DNA of 64,000 nt from Bacillota bacterium (GTDB taxonomy: Bacteria; Bacillota; Clostridia; Lachnospirales; Lachnospiraceae): NCBI GenBank assembly GCA_023439125.1, contig JAEXOU010000006.1:1-64000 (forward strand), read 5' to 3'. The notes under the pieces are model-generated. The model saw only the letters and a list, made by a program, of their open reading frames with translations, did no database searches and was not told the DNA's origin. Positions 34,364-43,065 of the stretch are shown in pieces; the first letter of the stretch is position 1, and the number at the start of each line of letters is the position of its first letter. Both the position numbers and the translations under genes were made by a program.

Positions 34364-35906
34364 ATAGGTAAATATCCTTGCTGTTAGAACGTATATAATC
34401 CATGCGACGCTGATGATTCTTACGGTATTTACTTCTACGTCTTCGATGAGGAATCTCAATAAATAGAAGATAATAACCAACAACAAGAATGATGATACTA
34501 ATACATACACCAATCAAAATTGGTTTTACTTTCGATGTTTTTTCCGTGTATGGCCTATTTACTGGGATTGATTGTTCATTATGATCCGTAGTATCACCTA
34601 CAAGAGAATCGGAATTAGTAGAGGTGGATTCTGTTGAGGACCCATCTGCAAATAATAAGTCAGGTGGTATCAAGTAGCTTGGCCATTGAGCATCAAACTC
34701 AGCTTTTGTAAGAGGATAATCCTCATTATAGTATAAAATATCGGTTGAGCCAACATATTTGCCGGCATACGTATATGATATTTGACCAATAACATTATAG
34801 CCATGAACAAACTCATCTACTTTCGAATAATTAATTGTTTTGACAGCATCCTTAATATCTGCTTTTAGAGGTAAAACCACATTGCTATTTTTACTTAAAC
34901 TTAACTTACTTATATCATTTGTTTTAAATTCTTTAAAGTTTGAAAAAAGAGATGGAAAGCTTAATGAAGAAGTCTCTTGATTTGCTTCATCCATATGGTA
35001 TAAAGAGTAGTTATCAAATGCAAAATCAAGCATTTTTGCAGTATCCTCGTAGGCATGTAAGGCTGTATCAACATGAAGAACAACAGCAATAAGAGTAAGA
35101 CCATTACGCTCGGCATAGGTAACTAAAGTTGTTTTTGCTTCTTCGGTACCACCTGTTTTACCGCCAATAGCACCATCATAATTTAAGGTTTTTCGTATGA
35201 ATCGATGATGATTTGCAAGTGGTCTTGCAACGTTTTTATTTGTTGCTGGAATCTGATGCGTTCTAGATCCTGTTATTGTACGAAATTCAGGAATTTGAAT
35301 TGCCGCACGACTAATTAAAGCCATATCGTAAGCGCAAGTATAATGATTATCATCATGAAGACCGTGAGGATTTACGAAGTTTGTATTAACACAGCCAAGT
35401 TCAGCAGCACGTGCATTCATCATGTCAGCAAAATCGGATACGGTTCCTTTTGCTACGTGTTCTGCAACACCATAGGATACCTCATTAGCTGATTCAAGCA
35501 TAACCCCATATAAAGCGTCTTTCAGAGAAACCGATTCGCCTTCAACTAGACCGATTCTACTACTATTAAAATCTACATCCCATTCTGCTTCATGTGACAT
35601 AGTCATTATTTCATTCAAATTATTATTTTCAAGAGCTAAAAGAGTTGTCATGATCTTTGTAATGCTGGCTGGATAATATGCAGTTTTAGCATCTTTTTCA
35701 TAAAGAACAAGTCCTGTACTTGCTTCCATAACAATAGCACCATCTGCATAAACATCAGGCCCTGTTGGCCATACAAAATCTGAGCTAGAATTAGAAACAG
35801 TAGGGGTGACCTCTGTAGCCAAAGCATGTATTGGTGTTACAAATATATTAAATACCATCACGAGGGACAGTAAGCGTAAACCATAAGTTCTTAATTTGTT
35901 TCGCAT
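34362..35906 (-). CDS. dacF: D-alanyl-D-alanine carboxypeptidase (PBP5/DacF type)
   Basis: Trims the pentapeptide of peptidoglycan; 514 aa. The start at 35906 is set by GGAGGTTTTCC directly upstream. A signal sequence covers about 1-33 (ending HALATE). The active-site motifs are SITK (YYPASITKIMTTLL), SAN (ESANEVSYGVAEH) and KTG (IGGKTGGTEEAKTT). Near the C-terminus is a transmembrane helix (IGVCISIIILVVGYYLLFI) with a basic cytoplasmic tail, instead of the usual amphipathic anchor. Whether it is DacF or DacA-like is uncertain. Confidence 0.93.
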   Translation of the reverse strand: MRNKLRTYGLRLLSLVMVFNIFVTPIHALATEVTPTVSNSSSDFVWPTGPDVYADGAIVMEASTGLVLYEKDAKTAYYPASITKIMTTLLALENNNLNEIMTMSHEAEWDVDFNSSRIGLVEGESVSLKDALYGVMLESANEVSYGVAEHVAKGTVSDFADMMNARAAELGCVNTNFVNPHGLHDDNHYTCAYDMALISRAAIQIPEFRTITGSRTHQIPATNKNVARPLANHHRFIRKTLNYDGAIGGKTGGTEEAKTTLVTYAERNGLTLIAVVLHVDTALHAYEDTAKMLDFAFDNYSLYHMDEANQETSSLSFPSLFSNFKEFKTNDISKLSLSKNSNVVLPLKADIKDAVKTINYSKVDEFVHGYNVIGQISYTYAGKYVGSTDILYYNEDYPLTKAEFDAQWPSYLIPPDLLFADGSSTESTSTNSDSLVGDTTDHNEQSIPVNRPYTEKTSKVKPILIGVCISIIILVVGYYLLFIEIPHRRRRSKYRKNHQRRMDYIRSNSKDIYL

Positions 35907-36146
35907 GGAAAACCTCCAGTAATACATTCTAAATTTCTTTACCATTATAGATTATTTTTGTTATAGTAGCAAGGTTATTTATTGATTATACTAAATATAC
36001 TCAATATTTATGATTTTTCATTTAATTGCTATGCAATTATGGATAATAGTGGTATAATAGAAAGAGAAATAAAGTTGCAAAAGCAAAGAAATAGTTAACA
36101 AAAATTAGCATTATAAGGACTGGACCGACGAGAGAGGAGCGATGTT

Positions 36147-36893
36147 ATGAACTTGCAAACTTTGATATCAAAAGGAAAGAATGCATGTGTGTATAGGAAT
36201 AATAACGATGCAATAAAATTATTCAACAAGGGAACATCAAAGACAGATGTCTTGAATGAAGCACTTAACACAACTCGAGTAGAAGAAACAGGATTACCAA
36301 TCCCAAGCATTAGTGAAGTAAGTATTATTGATGGACAATGGGCAATTACAATGAATTTTATTGAGGGTAAAACACTAGCGAGTCTTATGGAAGAAAATCC
36401 AGATAAAATCTCTACATATATTGAGCAGATGGTTGATTTACAGCTTGAGATTCATTCAAAACGAGCTCCACTACTAAACAAATTGAAAGATAAATTAATC
36501 CGTCAGATTGATAGTTTGGATAATTTAGATCATATTAAGAAATATGACTTACTTACTAGACTAGATGGAATGCCAAAACATGTGAAAGTTTGTCATGGTG
36601 ATTTTAATCCATATAATATTTTAGTATCAGGGGATAAGATGTATGTACTCGACTGGGTACATGCTTCCCAGGGAAATGCAAGTGCAGATGCAGCGAAGAC
36701 GTATCTTTTATTATCATTAAAGGATAAGAAAACTGCTGATATGTATCTTGATCTATTCTGTAAGAAGAGCTTTACAGAAAAACGCTATGTTCAAACATGG
36801 CTTCCAATTGTAGCAGCCGCTCAATTGACTAAGAATAAACCAGAAGAAAAAGAGCTACTAATGAAGTGGCTTGATGTTGTAGAATACGAATAG
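36147..36893 (+). CDS. APH-fold phosphotransferase (kinase-like)
   Basis: A 248-aa protein of the aminoglycoside phosphotransferase/choline kinase fold. The catalytic loop VCHGDFNPYNILV and the metal-binding MYVLDWVHASQG (where the DxD/DFG-like Asp lies) are clear. The N-terminus has the lysine in NNDAIKLFNKG. The substrate is unknown; most genomic members with this sequence are not proven resistance enzymes. Single gene, convergent with adhE. Confidence 0.85.
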   Translation: MNLQTLISKGKNACVYRNNNDAIKLFNKGTSKTDVLNEALNTTRVEETGLPIPSISEVSIIDGQWAITMNFIEGKTLASLMEENPDKISTYIEQMVDLQLEIHSKRAPLLNKLKDKLIRQIDSLDNLDHIKKYDLLTRLDGMPKHVKVCHGDFNPYNILVSGDKMYVLDWVHASQGNASADAAKTYLLLSLKDKKTADMYLDLFCKKSFTEKRYVQTWLPIVAAAQLTKNKPEEKELLMKWLDVVEYE

Positions 36894-36902
36894 AATTTAC
36901 GA

Positions 36903-36934
36903 AAAAAAGTGTTTTGCAAGCAAAACACTTTTTT
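36903..36934. terminator. bidirectional terminator between the APH-like gene and adhE
   Basis: A run of seven A, the dyad GTGTTTTGCAAGCAAAACAC and a run of seven T: a symmetrical hairpin with good tails on both strands. Shares the GTTTTGCAAGCAAAAC core seen elsewhere in the window. Confidence 0.92.
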
Positions 36935-36952
36935 TAATGGATAAATTAATTG

Positions 36953-39571
36953 TTATTTACCATAATAAGCTTTAAGATACATTTCTTTAATTTCTTTCAT
37001 AAGAGGATATCTTGGATTAGCGCCTGTACACTGGTCATCAAATGCCTGTTCAACCATGTCATCTAAAGTCTCTAAGAAATCCTTTTCATCAATGCCATAT
37101 TCTTTAATTGTCTTTTTGATACCAACTTTTTCTTTTAGATCCTCAATTGCTTTGATTAGGTTCTCTAATTTATCTTCATCTGTTTTACCAGCAATTCTTA
37201 AGAAGTCAGCACATTCAGCATAACGCTCAAGAGCATGTGGATACTGATATTGTGAGAAAGTACCCATCTTTGTAGGAACATGAACAGCATTGAATCTCAT
37301 AACCTCAGTGATTAATAAAGCATTAGCAACACCATGTGGTAAGTGATGGAATGCACCAAGCTTATGAGCCATAGAGTGACATACACCTAAAAAGGCATTT
37401 GCAAACGCCATACCAGCCATTGTAGAAGCATCTGCCATCTTTTCTCTTGCAATAGGATCAGAAGCACCTTTTTCATAAGCATCAGGTAAATAAGCAAAGA
37501 TATTTTTCATGGCTTTTAAAGCCAAGCCATCGGTATAATCTGTTGCCATAATCGATGCATATGCTTCAAGAGCATGTGTTAATGCATCAACACCAGAAGC
37601 ACTTGTCAAACCTTTTGGTTGATCCATCATCATATCTGCATCAATAATAGCCATCTTTGGAAGTAGTTCATAATCTGCTAATGGGTATTTCACACCTGAT
37701 CTCTCATCTGTAATAACTGCGAATGGTGTTACCTCAGATCCTGTACCTGAAGACGTTGGAACAGCAATAAAATATGCTTTTTCTCCCATCTTAGGGAATG
37801 TATATACTCTCTTTCTGATATCCATAAAACGCATTGCTAGATCTAGGAAATCTACTTCTGGATGTTCATACATAACCCACATGATTTTTGCAGCATCCAT
37901 AGCAGATCCACCACCAATTGTAATGATGCAATCTGGCTCGAATAATCTCATTGCAGCAGCACCTTCTGTAGCACTTGCTAAAGATGGATCTGGAGCAACA
38001 TTATAGAAAGTAGTATGCTGGATACCTAAACAATCAAGTTTATCAGTAACAATTTTTGTATATCCATTCTTGTAAAGGAAAGCGTCTGTTACGATGAAAA
38101 CTTTCTTCTTATTCATAACATCCTTTAACTCATTAAGGGCAACTGGTAAACAACCTTTCTTAAAGTAAACCTTTTCAGGTGCTCTAAACCAAAGCATATT
38201 TTCTCTCCTCTCAGCAACTGTCTTGATGTTAAGTAAGTGTTTAACACCTACATTTTCAGATACGGAGTTACCACCCCAAGAACCACAACCAAGAGTTAAG
38301 GAAGGAGCTAAATTAAAGTTATATAAGTCACCAATACCACCATGTGAAGAAGGAGTATTAACTAAAATACGACAAGTTTTCATCTCTTGTGAGAAGGTAT
38401 CAATTTTCTCTTTTCCAGTACCTACATTAATGTAGATCGAAGAGGTATGGCCATAACCACCATCAGCAACGAGACGTTTAGCCTTTGATATTGCATCTTC
38501 AAAGGATTTAGCCTTATACATAGCTAATACTGGTGATAATTTCTCATGAGCAAATTGCTCATCAAGTTCAACCGATTCAACTTCACCAATTAATATCTTT
38601 GTAGCTTCAGACACAGTAAATCCAGCAAGCTTTGCAATTGCATATGCACTTTGACCAACGATTTTTGCATTAAGTGCGCCATTGATTAAAATTGTTTCTC
38701 TCAATTTCTGTGTCTCTTCTTGCGAACAGATATGACAACCACGTTCTGCAAATTCTTTTTTTGCAGTTTCATAAATCTTATCACTGATGATAACAGATTG
38801 CTCAGATGCACAGATCATACCATTATCAAATGTTTTTGAATGTATAATTGAATTAACAGCAAGGCGAACATCACAGGATTCATCCATAATTACAGGTGTA
38901 TTACCAGCTCCAACACCAAGCGCAGGCTTACCTGAAGAGTAAGCGGCTTTTACCATTCCTGGACCGCCAGTAGCTAAGATGATATCAGCTTCTTTCATAA
39001 CTTCATTCGATAACGCGAGACTAGGAACGTCAATCCAAGCAATGATACCTTTTGGTGCGCCTGCTTCAACAGCAGCATCTAATACGATTTTTGCAGCAGC
39101 AATCGTAGAGTTCTTTGCACGTGGATGTGGACTAATGATAATAGCGTTTCTTGTTTTTAAGCAGATAAGTGTTTTAAAGATAGCAGTTGAAGTGGGATTA
39201 GTTGTAGGTATAACCGCAGCAACAACACCGATTGGCTCAGCTATTTTTTTTGTTCCAAAACTATTATCTTCTTCAAGGACTCCACATGTTTTTGTATCTC
39301 TATATGCATTATAGATATATTCAGATGCATAATGATTTTTGATCACTTTATCTTCTACAATACCCATGCCGGTTTCTTCCACTGCCATTTTAGCTAGTGG
39401 GATTCTTGCTTTATTAGCAGCCATAGCAGCTGCAAAAAATATTTTATCTACTTGTTCTTGAGTATAAGTAGCGAAAATAGCCTGCGCTTCTCTTAATTCT
39501 TTCATCTTTACGGTTAAAGCATCAATAGTGTCAACCAATCCAGTTGGTTGTAACTCTACTTTGTTTGCCAT
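36953..39571 (-). CDS. adhE: bifunctional aldehyde-alcohol dehydrogenase AdhE
   Basis: Converts acetyl-CoA to acetaldehyde and then ethanol, each step using NADH; it forms spirosomes in other bacteria. 872 aa. The N-terminal aldehyde dehydrogenase domain (about 1-450) has the catalytic cysteine in NGMICASEQSV. The C-terminal iron-dependent alcohol dehydrogenase domain (about 460-872) has the NAD loop GGGSAMDAAK and the iron-binding histidines in CHSMAHKLGAFHHLPHGVANA. Its promoter carries two Rex-like sites, fitting NADH/NAD control of ethanol production. Confidence 0.97.
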   Translation of the reverse strand: MANKVELQPTGLVDTIDALTVKMKELREAQAIFATYTQEQVDKIFFAAAMAANKARIPLAKMAVEETGMGIVEDKVIKNHYASEYIYNAYRDTKTCGVLEEDNSFGTKKIAEPIGVVAAVIPTTNPTSTAIFKTLICLKTRNAIIISPHPRAKNSTIAAAKIVLDAAVEAGAPKGIIAWIDVPSLALSNEVMKEADIILATGGPGMVKAAYSSGKPALGVGAGNTPVIMDESCDVRLAVNSIIHSKTFDNGMICASEQSVIISDKIYETAKKEFAERGCHICSQEETQKLRETILINGALNAKIVGQSAYAIAKLAGFTVSEATKILIGEVESVELDEQFAHEKLSPVLAMYKAKSFEDAISKAKRLVADGGYGHTSSIYINVGTGKEKIDTFSQEMKTCRILVNTPSSHGGIGDLYNFNLAPSLTLGCGSWGGNSVSENVGVKHLLNIKTVAERRENMLWFRAPEKVYFKKGCLPVALNELKDVMNKKKVFIVTDAFLYKNGYTKIVTDKLDCLGIQHTTFYNVAPDPSLASATEGAAAMRLFEPDCIITIGGGSAMDAAKIMWVMYEHPEVDFLDLAMRFMDIRKRVYTFPKMGEKAYFIAVPTSSGTGSEVTPFAVITDERSGVKYPLADYELLPKMAIIDADMMMDQPKGLTSASGVDALTHALEAYASIMATDYTDGLALKAMKNIFAYLPDAYEKGASDPIAREKMADASTMAGMAFANAFLGVCHSMAHKLGAFHHLPHGVANALLITEVMRFNAVHVPTKMGTFSQYQYPHALERYAECADFLRIAGKTDEDKLENLIKAIEDLKEKVGIKKTIKEYGIDEKDFLETLDDMVEQAFDDQCTGANPRYPLMKEIKEMYLKAYYGK

Positions 39572-39588
39572 TGTTTTATCCTCCTAAT

Positions 39589-39606
39589 CTGTTAAAAAAT
39601 TAACAA
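39589..39606. promoter_or_regulatory. Rex operator in the adhE leader
   Basis: CTGTTAAAAAATTAACAA matches the clostridial Rex consensus TTGTTAANNNNTTAACAA at every fixed position but one. It lies between the inferred start point and the adhE ribosome site, where binding would block elongation. Confidence 0.85.
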
Positions 39607-39643
39607 GGTGATTCACTAATCATTTAATATGTATTACAAATTC

Positions 39644-39672
39644 ATTGTATAGTAGTGTTAAATTATTGTCAA
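39644..39672 (-). promoter_or_regulatory. adhE promoter overlapping a second Rex-like site
   Basis: On the minus strand, TTGACA (39667-39672), 17 bases, TACAAT (39644-39649). The -35 and spacer also read TTGACAATAATTTAACAC (39655-39672), a Rex-like site with three mismatches. Rex bound here would occlude RNA polymerase when NADH is low. Confidence 0.78.
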
Positions 39673-39843
39673 TGTACACAAACTACAAATAAAAATAAAA
39701 ATACATTATATTTCTAGTAATGTACACTAAATAAAATGGAAGTTAGTTCCTATATATGAGAAGAATATGAGGATATACTGGTTAAATGCAGAATAAAAAG
39801 GAGATACAGATGGAAATCACAGTACAAATAGTAAATTAATAAA

Positions 39844-40503
39844 CTAGAGAGGAAGACGCATCTGTGTATAATTATTCATTTTATCTGAATTCTCCTTTTC
39901 TTTTTCTATAGCTTGATAGGATAATTCATAAGGAATACGTTGAAGTAACTCATTGCAATATTGTTCTGAAGTTAAGTAATCTGTTACTTCTTCCTTCTTT
40001 AATAATACGGGCATACGATTATGAAATGATGCCATAGATTTATTTGCACAGGTAGTGAGTATAACAAAACGAGATAGATCAAAATCTGGTTTAGCTATAC
40101 CAGCCATATATAGGATAGGAGAATCTGGATCCGTAAAGTAGTATTTATCCTTTTTCTCATCATGAGACCATTCAAAAAAACCACTTGCAGGTATAACTAC
40201 TCGATTTTCTTTTAATGATTTAGAGAAAAGAGGTTTTTGATTTGCAGTTTCTCTTCGTGCATTAATAATCAAACTATGGTTTTTTGGAGTTGTAAATCCC
40301 CATGACATTGGTTCGTAGCATGGCGAGCTGCTTCCTATTGTAATAGTTGGAACAATATTAGAGGGATAAATCTCACCTGTCTTCATATGATAGGAAGAGG
40401 GTGATTTTGTTGTATTTGATGTTTGTAAACGCTTATCTAAATTACGTATTATCTTTAGGAGCTCCTCATTACTTTCTTCATCCACATAATATCTTCCACA
40501 CAT
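39844..40503 (-). CDS. SOS response-associated peptidase (SRAP/HMCES, YedK type)
   Basis: 219 aa. The catalytic cysteine directly follows Met in MCGRYY, and the family motifs are NARRETANQKPLF, RVVIPASGFFEWS and HNRMPVLL. SRAP proteins form a thiazolidine crosslink with abasic sites in single-stranded DNA and shield them. The gene is divergent from the LexA-controlled dinB operon 300 bp away, a fitting damage-tolerance neighbourhood. No LexA box is seen immediately upstream of this gene. Confidence 0.94.
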   Translation of the reverse strand: MCGRYYVDEESNEELLKIIRNLDKRLQTSNTTKSPSSYHMKTGEIYPSNIVPTITIGSSSPCYEPMSWGFTTPKNHSLIINARRETANQKPLFSKSLKENRVVIPASGFFEWSHDEKKDKYYFTDPDSPILYMAGIAKPDFDLSRFVILTTCANKSMASFHNRMPVLLKKEEVTDYLTSEQYCNELLQRIPYELSYQAIEKEKENSDKMNNYTQMRLPL

Positions 40504-40670
40504 GGCATAATCCTTTCCTTTAAAAGTAAGTTTTCTTATTATATTATAACTTATTTTTCTTATATTACTATAGAATTTATTATAGTCAGAGTATGTTAAC
40601 GAAGAAGTCGATTTTTGGCGGTCATGTCGACAAAGACTATGATAGAGCCATAAATAAATTATTTTGAATC

Positions 40671-40716
40671 TTTACAACGAACATACGTTCTGGTATAATA
40701 ATCGTACATATGTTCG
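40671..40716 (+). promoter_or_regulatory. SOS promoter with two LexA boxes
   Basis: Promoter TTTACA (40671-40676), 17 bases, TATAAT (40694-40699). LexA box 1, CGAACATACGTTCT (40678-40691), fills the spacer. Box 2, CGTACATATGTTCG (40703-40716), lies just downstream and differs from the Gram-positive consensus CGAACATATGTTCG at one base. The double site points to tight LexA control of the following operon. Confidence 0.92.
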
Positions 40717-40818
40717 ATTGTTCAAATAAAAAATTAATCAGAGTGAACAAAACACAATTTTGTTCTGATAAGAATATAAGCAGAAAAATTCGGTCAAGTA
40801 AAGAGTGAGGTGTATCGA

Positions 40819-41085
40819 ATGCAGAATAATGTTCCAATTGACATGATTTCGTTTTGTAATACGTTTGGAGAGATAAAGCCAATGAGAATACGAATGGAGA
40901 ATGAGGCACACGAGAGAGTAGTTGCGGATATTATTGAGATTGCATATCGAAAAGAAACAAGACCATCTGGAATGACAATTTTAGTATACGGATGTAAGCT
41001 CATCTTATATGGAGAAGAGAAGCTAATTGAGTTACATTACCATACCGATACACACCGATGGACTTTATTTCGAGTGGTAAGTTAG
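40819..41085 (+). CDS. small SOS-controlled protein preceding DinB
   Basis: 88 aa, no family that I can name with certainty. The start at 40819 follows GTGAGG. The N-terminus MQNNVPIDMISFCNTFGEIKP leads into a compact, mixed charge sequence with no cysteine motif or membrane segment. It is the first gene after the double LexA promoter and is followed 43 bp later by dinB. Bacillus Y-family polymerase genes also have a small partner (YolD type), and this could be an analogue (inference). Confidence 0.7.
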   Translation: MQNNVPIDMISFCNTFGEIKPMRIRMENEAHERVVADIIEIAYRKETRPSGMTILVYGCKLILYGEEKLIELHYHTDTHRWTLFRVVS

Positions 41086-41128
41086 AAGATAAATCATGGA
41101 ATAGAATTGGTCTCTCATGGGAGGTAAT

Positions 41129-42388
41129 ATGCAAGAAAAGACATATTTTCATATTGATGTGAACTCAGCTTTTTTAAGTTGGGAAGCTGCTTATAGATTA
41201 CATGTACTCGGAGAAGAGATAGATTTAAGAAAGATCGCAGCAGTCGTTGGCGGAGATAAGGAGAATCGTCATGGAATTGTCCTTGCAAAATCAGAGCAAG
41301 CAAAGAAATGTAAGATTCATACAGGAGAGGCTCTTGGTGCGGCACTTCAAAAGTGTCCTAATCTTACAATCGTACCTCCAAATTATGAGATGTATATAAA
41401 AGCTTCAAAAGCGATGATGGAGATACTGCGTAGGTTTTCACCTAATGTGGAGCAGTATTCTATTGATGAAGCATTTATTGATATGAGTGGTAGTACATTA
41501 CTATATGGCTCACCAGTATTAGTTGCGAATAATCTTAAAGATATGATAGAGGAAGAGCTAAAATTCACTGTTAATGTTGGAGTATCCTGTAATAAACTCC
41601 TTGCAAAGATGGCTGGAGAGTTGAAGAAACCGAATCTTGTGCATTCTCTGTACCCAGAAGAAATAGAGAAAAAGATGTGGCCACTTCCAGTATCTGAGTT
41701 ATTTTTTGTTGGACGTGCTACGGAAAATAAGTTAAAAAACCTAGGAATTTCATCCATAGGACAGCTGGCAAAAACGGATCCAGAAATGTTAAGAGCTCAT
41801 TTGGGTAAACAAGGTGAAGTGATTTATCAGTTTGCGAATGGTAATGATATATCATCTTTTTTTACACAACCGATTGCAAATAAGGGATATGGTAACTCTG
41901 TAACCACACCATATGATGTTGTTACAATGGCTTATGCAAGGATGGTATTGCTGTCATTATGTGAGACAGTATGCACGAGATTAAGGAAGGATAATGTGAA
42001 AGGCAGTGTAGCTTGCGTATCTTATACAGATAATAACTTCACTCACGTTTCTCATCAAGGGATCATGTTTTCAGCAACTAACACAACGACTGAATTATTT
42101 AATTTTATATGTTACTTATTTGAACAACTATGGGACGAAGTTACGCCAATTCGTCAATTAGGTGTTCATCTTAGTCGAATAACTACAGACCAGACGATTC
42201 AGTATAATTTATTTGATGGGGATCGATATGAACGTATGGGGAAATTAGACAAAGCAATTGACAAAATAAGAAATCGATATGGAGAGGATTCTGTGAAGAG
42301 AGCATGTTTTCTGAATACCAGTACCTATCATATGCAAGGAGGAACATGCAAGGAACGAAGAAATGGAATTACGAAACCAGTAGTGTGA
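41129..42388 (+). CDS. dinB: DNA polymerase IV (Y family)
   Basis: Error-prone translesion polymerase, about 419 aa. The start at 41129 follows GGGAGGTAAT. Catalytic motifs are FHIDVNSAFLSWEAA (first acidic residue) and YSIDEAFIDMSG (DE pair). NVGVSCNKLLAKMAG and the HhH-like GRATENKLKNLGI follow, then the little-finger domain. QYNLFDG near the C-terminus is a probable clamp-binding motif (QxxLF). Cotranscribed with the small SOS protein. Confidence 0.95.
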   Translation: MQEKTYFHIDVNSAFLSWEAAYRLHVLGEEIDLRKIAAVVGGDKENRHGIVLAKSEQAKKCKIHTGEALGAALQKCPNLTIVPPNYEMYIKASKAMMEILRRFSPNVEQYSIDEAFIDMSGSTLLYGSPVLVANNLKDMIEEELKFTVNVGVSCNKLLAKMAGELKKPNLVHSLYPEEIEKKMWPLPVSELFFVGRATENKLKNLGISSIGQLAKTDPEMLRAHLGKQGEVIYQFANGNDISSFFTQPIANKGYGNSVTTPYDVVTMAYARMVLLSLCETVCTRLRKDNVKGSVACVSYTDNNFTHVSHQGIMFSATNTTTELFNFICYLFEQLWDEVTPIRQLGVHLSRITTDQTIQYNLFDGDRYERMGKLDKAIDKIRNRYGEDSVKRACFLNTSTYHMQGGTCKERRNGITKPVV

Positions 42389-42461
42389 TACATTGAGAGG
42401 GAAGCAATATCTATAGTGCAGACGAAAGTCAATTACGAAACCAGTAGTGTGATACAATGAG
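42367..42461 (+). repeat. duplicated 3' end of dinB
   Basis: AATTACGAAACCAGTAGTGT and the next eleven bases occur at 42367-42397, spanning the dinB stop, and again at 42431-42461 with one difference. The spacing is 64 bases. The second copy runs into the terminator dyad. Confidence 0.85.
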
Positions 42462-42480
42462 GGCATCAAAAAAGCCCTCA
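42458..42480. terminator. hairpin between dinB and tRNA-Lys genes
   Basis: TGAGGGC (42458-42464) pairs with GCCCTCA (42474-42480), with a loop ATCAAAAAA. Lacks a T tail on the plus strand. On the minus strand it could help end the tRNA-Lys transcript. Confidence 0.55.
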
Positions 42481-42519
42481 CCCAACGACTCATATGTTCG
42501 TCAAACGAAGACTTAAGAA

Positions 42520-42592
42520 TGCGTCTTCAGGGGCTCGAACCCTGGACACCCTGATTAAGAGTCAGGTGCTCTACCAACTGAGCTAAAGACGC
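42520..42592 (-). tRNA. tRNA-Lys(CUU), copy 1
   Basis: The reverse complement is a 73-nt tRNA: acceptor GCGTCTT/AAGACGC with discriminator A, D arm GCTC-AGTTGGTA-GAGC, anticodon loop CTCTTAA (CTT) on a CCTGA/TCAGG stem, T arm CAGGG-TTCGAGC-CCCTG. CCA is not encoded. Confidence 0.96.
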
Positions 42593-42655
42593 ATATTCAA
42601 TTTTAATTAAAGTCCTAACCCAATGACTCTTGCGTTCATCAAACTAGGACCTTAG

Positions 42656-42728
42656 TGCGTCTTCAGGGGCTCGAACCCTGGACACCCTGATTAAGAGTCA
42701 GGTGCTCTACCAACTGAGCTAAAGACGC
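42656..42728 (-). tRNA. tRNA-Lys(CUU), copy 2
   Basis: Identical in sequence to the copy 136 bp away. The flanking DNA (ACCCAA-GACTC... and the AAACGAAGAC/AAACTAGGAC segments) is also partly repeated, showing a tandem duplication of a tRNA plus spacer unit. Confidence 0.96.
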
Positions 42729-43065
42729 ATTGTTTAAACGCAAGGATTATTATATATGATAAAATATGAAAAAGCAAGTATTTTTTTGTATTTTTTATAT
42801 GGAATAATAAGTAAGTAAACTTAAATTTATTTTCTAGAAATTATCCATTAAGTACAATGGAATAATCAGTGAATTAATAAGTTATACTTAAAAGAAAAGA
42901 ATACATTGAATATCTAGCATGAAACAGATATAATTTATTATAAGTAACATTTAATAAAGTATACCTTGGAATGAGAAGTGTATGGAAAAAGTGTGAATAT
43001 TGAAAGTTCGAAATAGGTAGATAATATCACGTATCAGCATAGAAACGTAATTAAAGGGGAAGTTT
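42729..43065. other. AT-rich gap upstream of the AI-2E family gene
   Basis: No gene, tRNA or clear operator is visible. The left part should contain the tRNA-Lys promoter (minus strand) and the right part the promoter of the following transporter gene. I could not place either with confidence. Confidence 0.4.

Noticed and set aside
36147..36893. APH-fold kinase considered as an aminoglycoside-resistance gene
   Set aside because: Fold alone does not show resistance; no mobile context and no sequence feature tying it to a drug substrate.
38979..39314. Open frame of 111 codons on the plus strand inside adhE
   Set aside because: Complete overlap with a well-conserved enzyme domain; translation has no recognisable fold and lacks a start signal.
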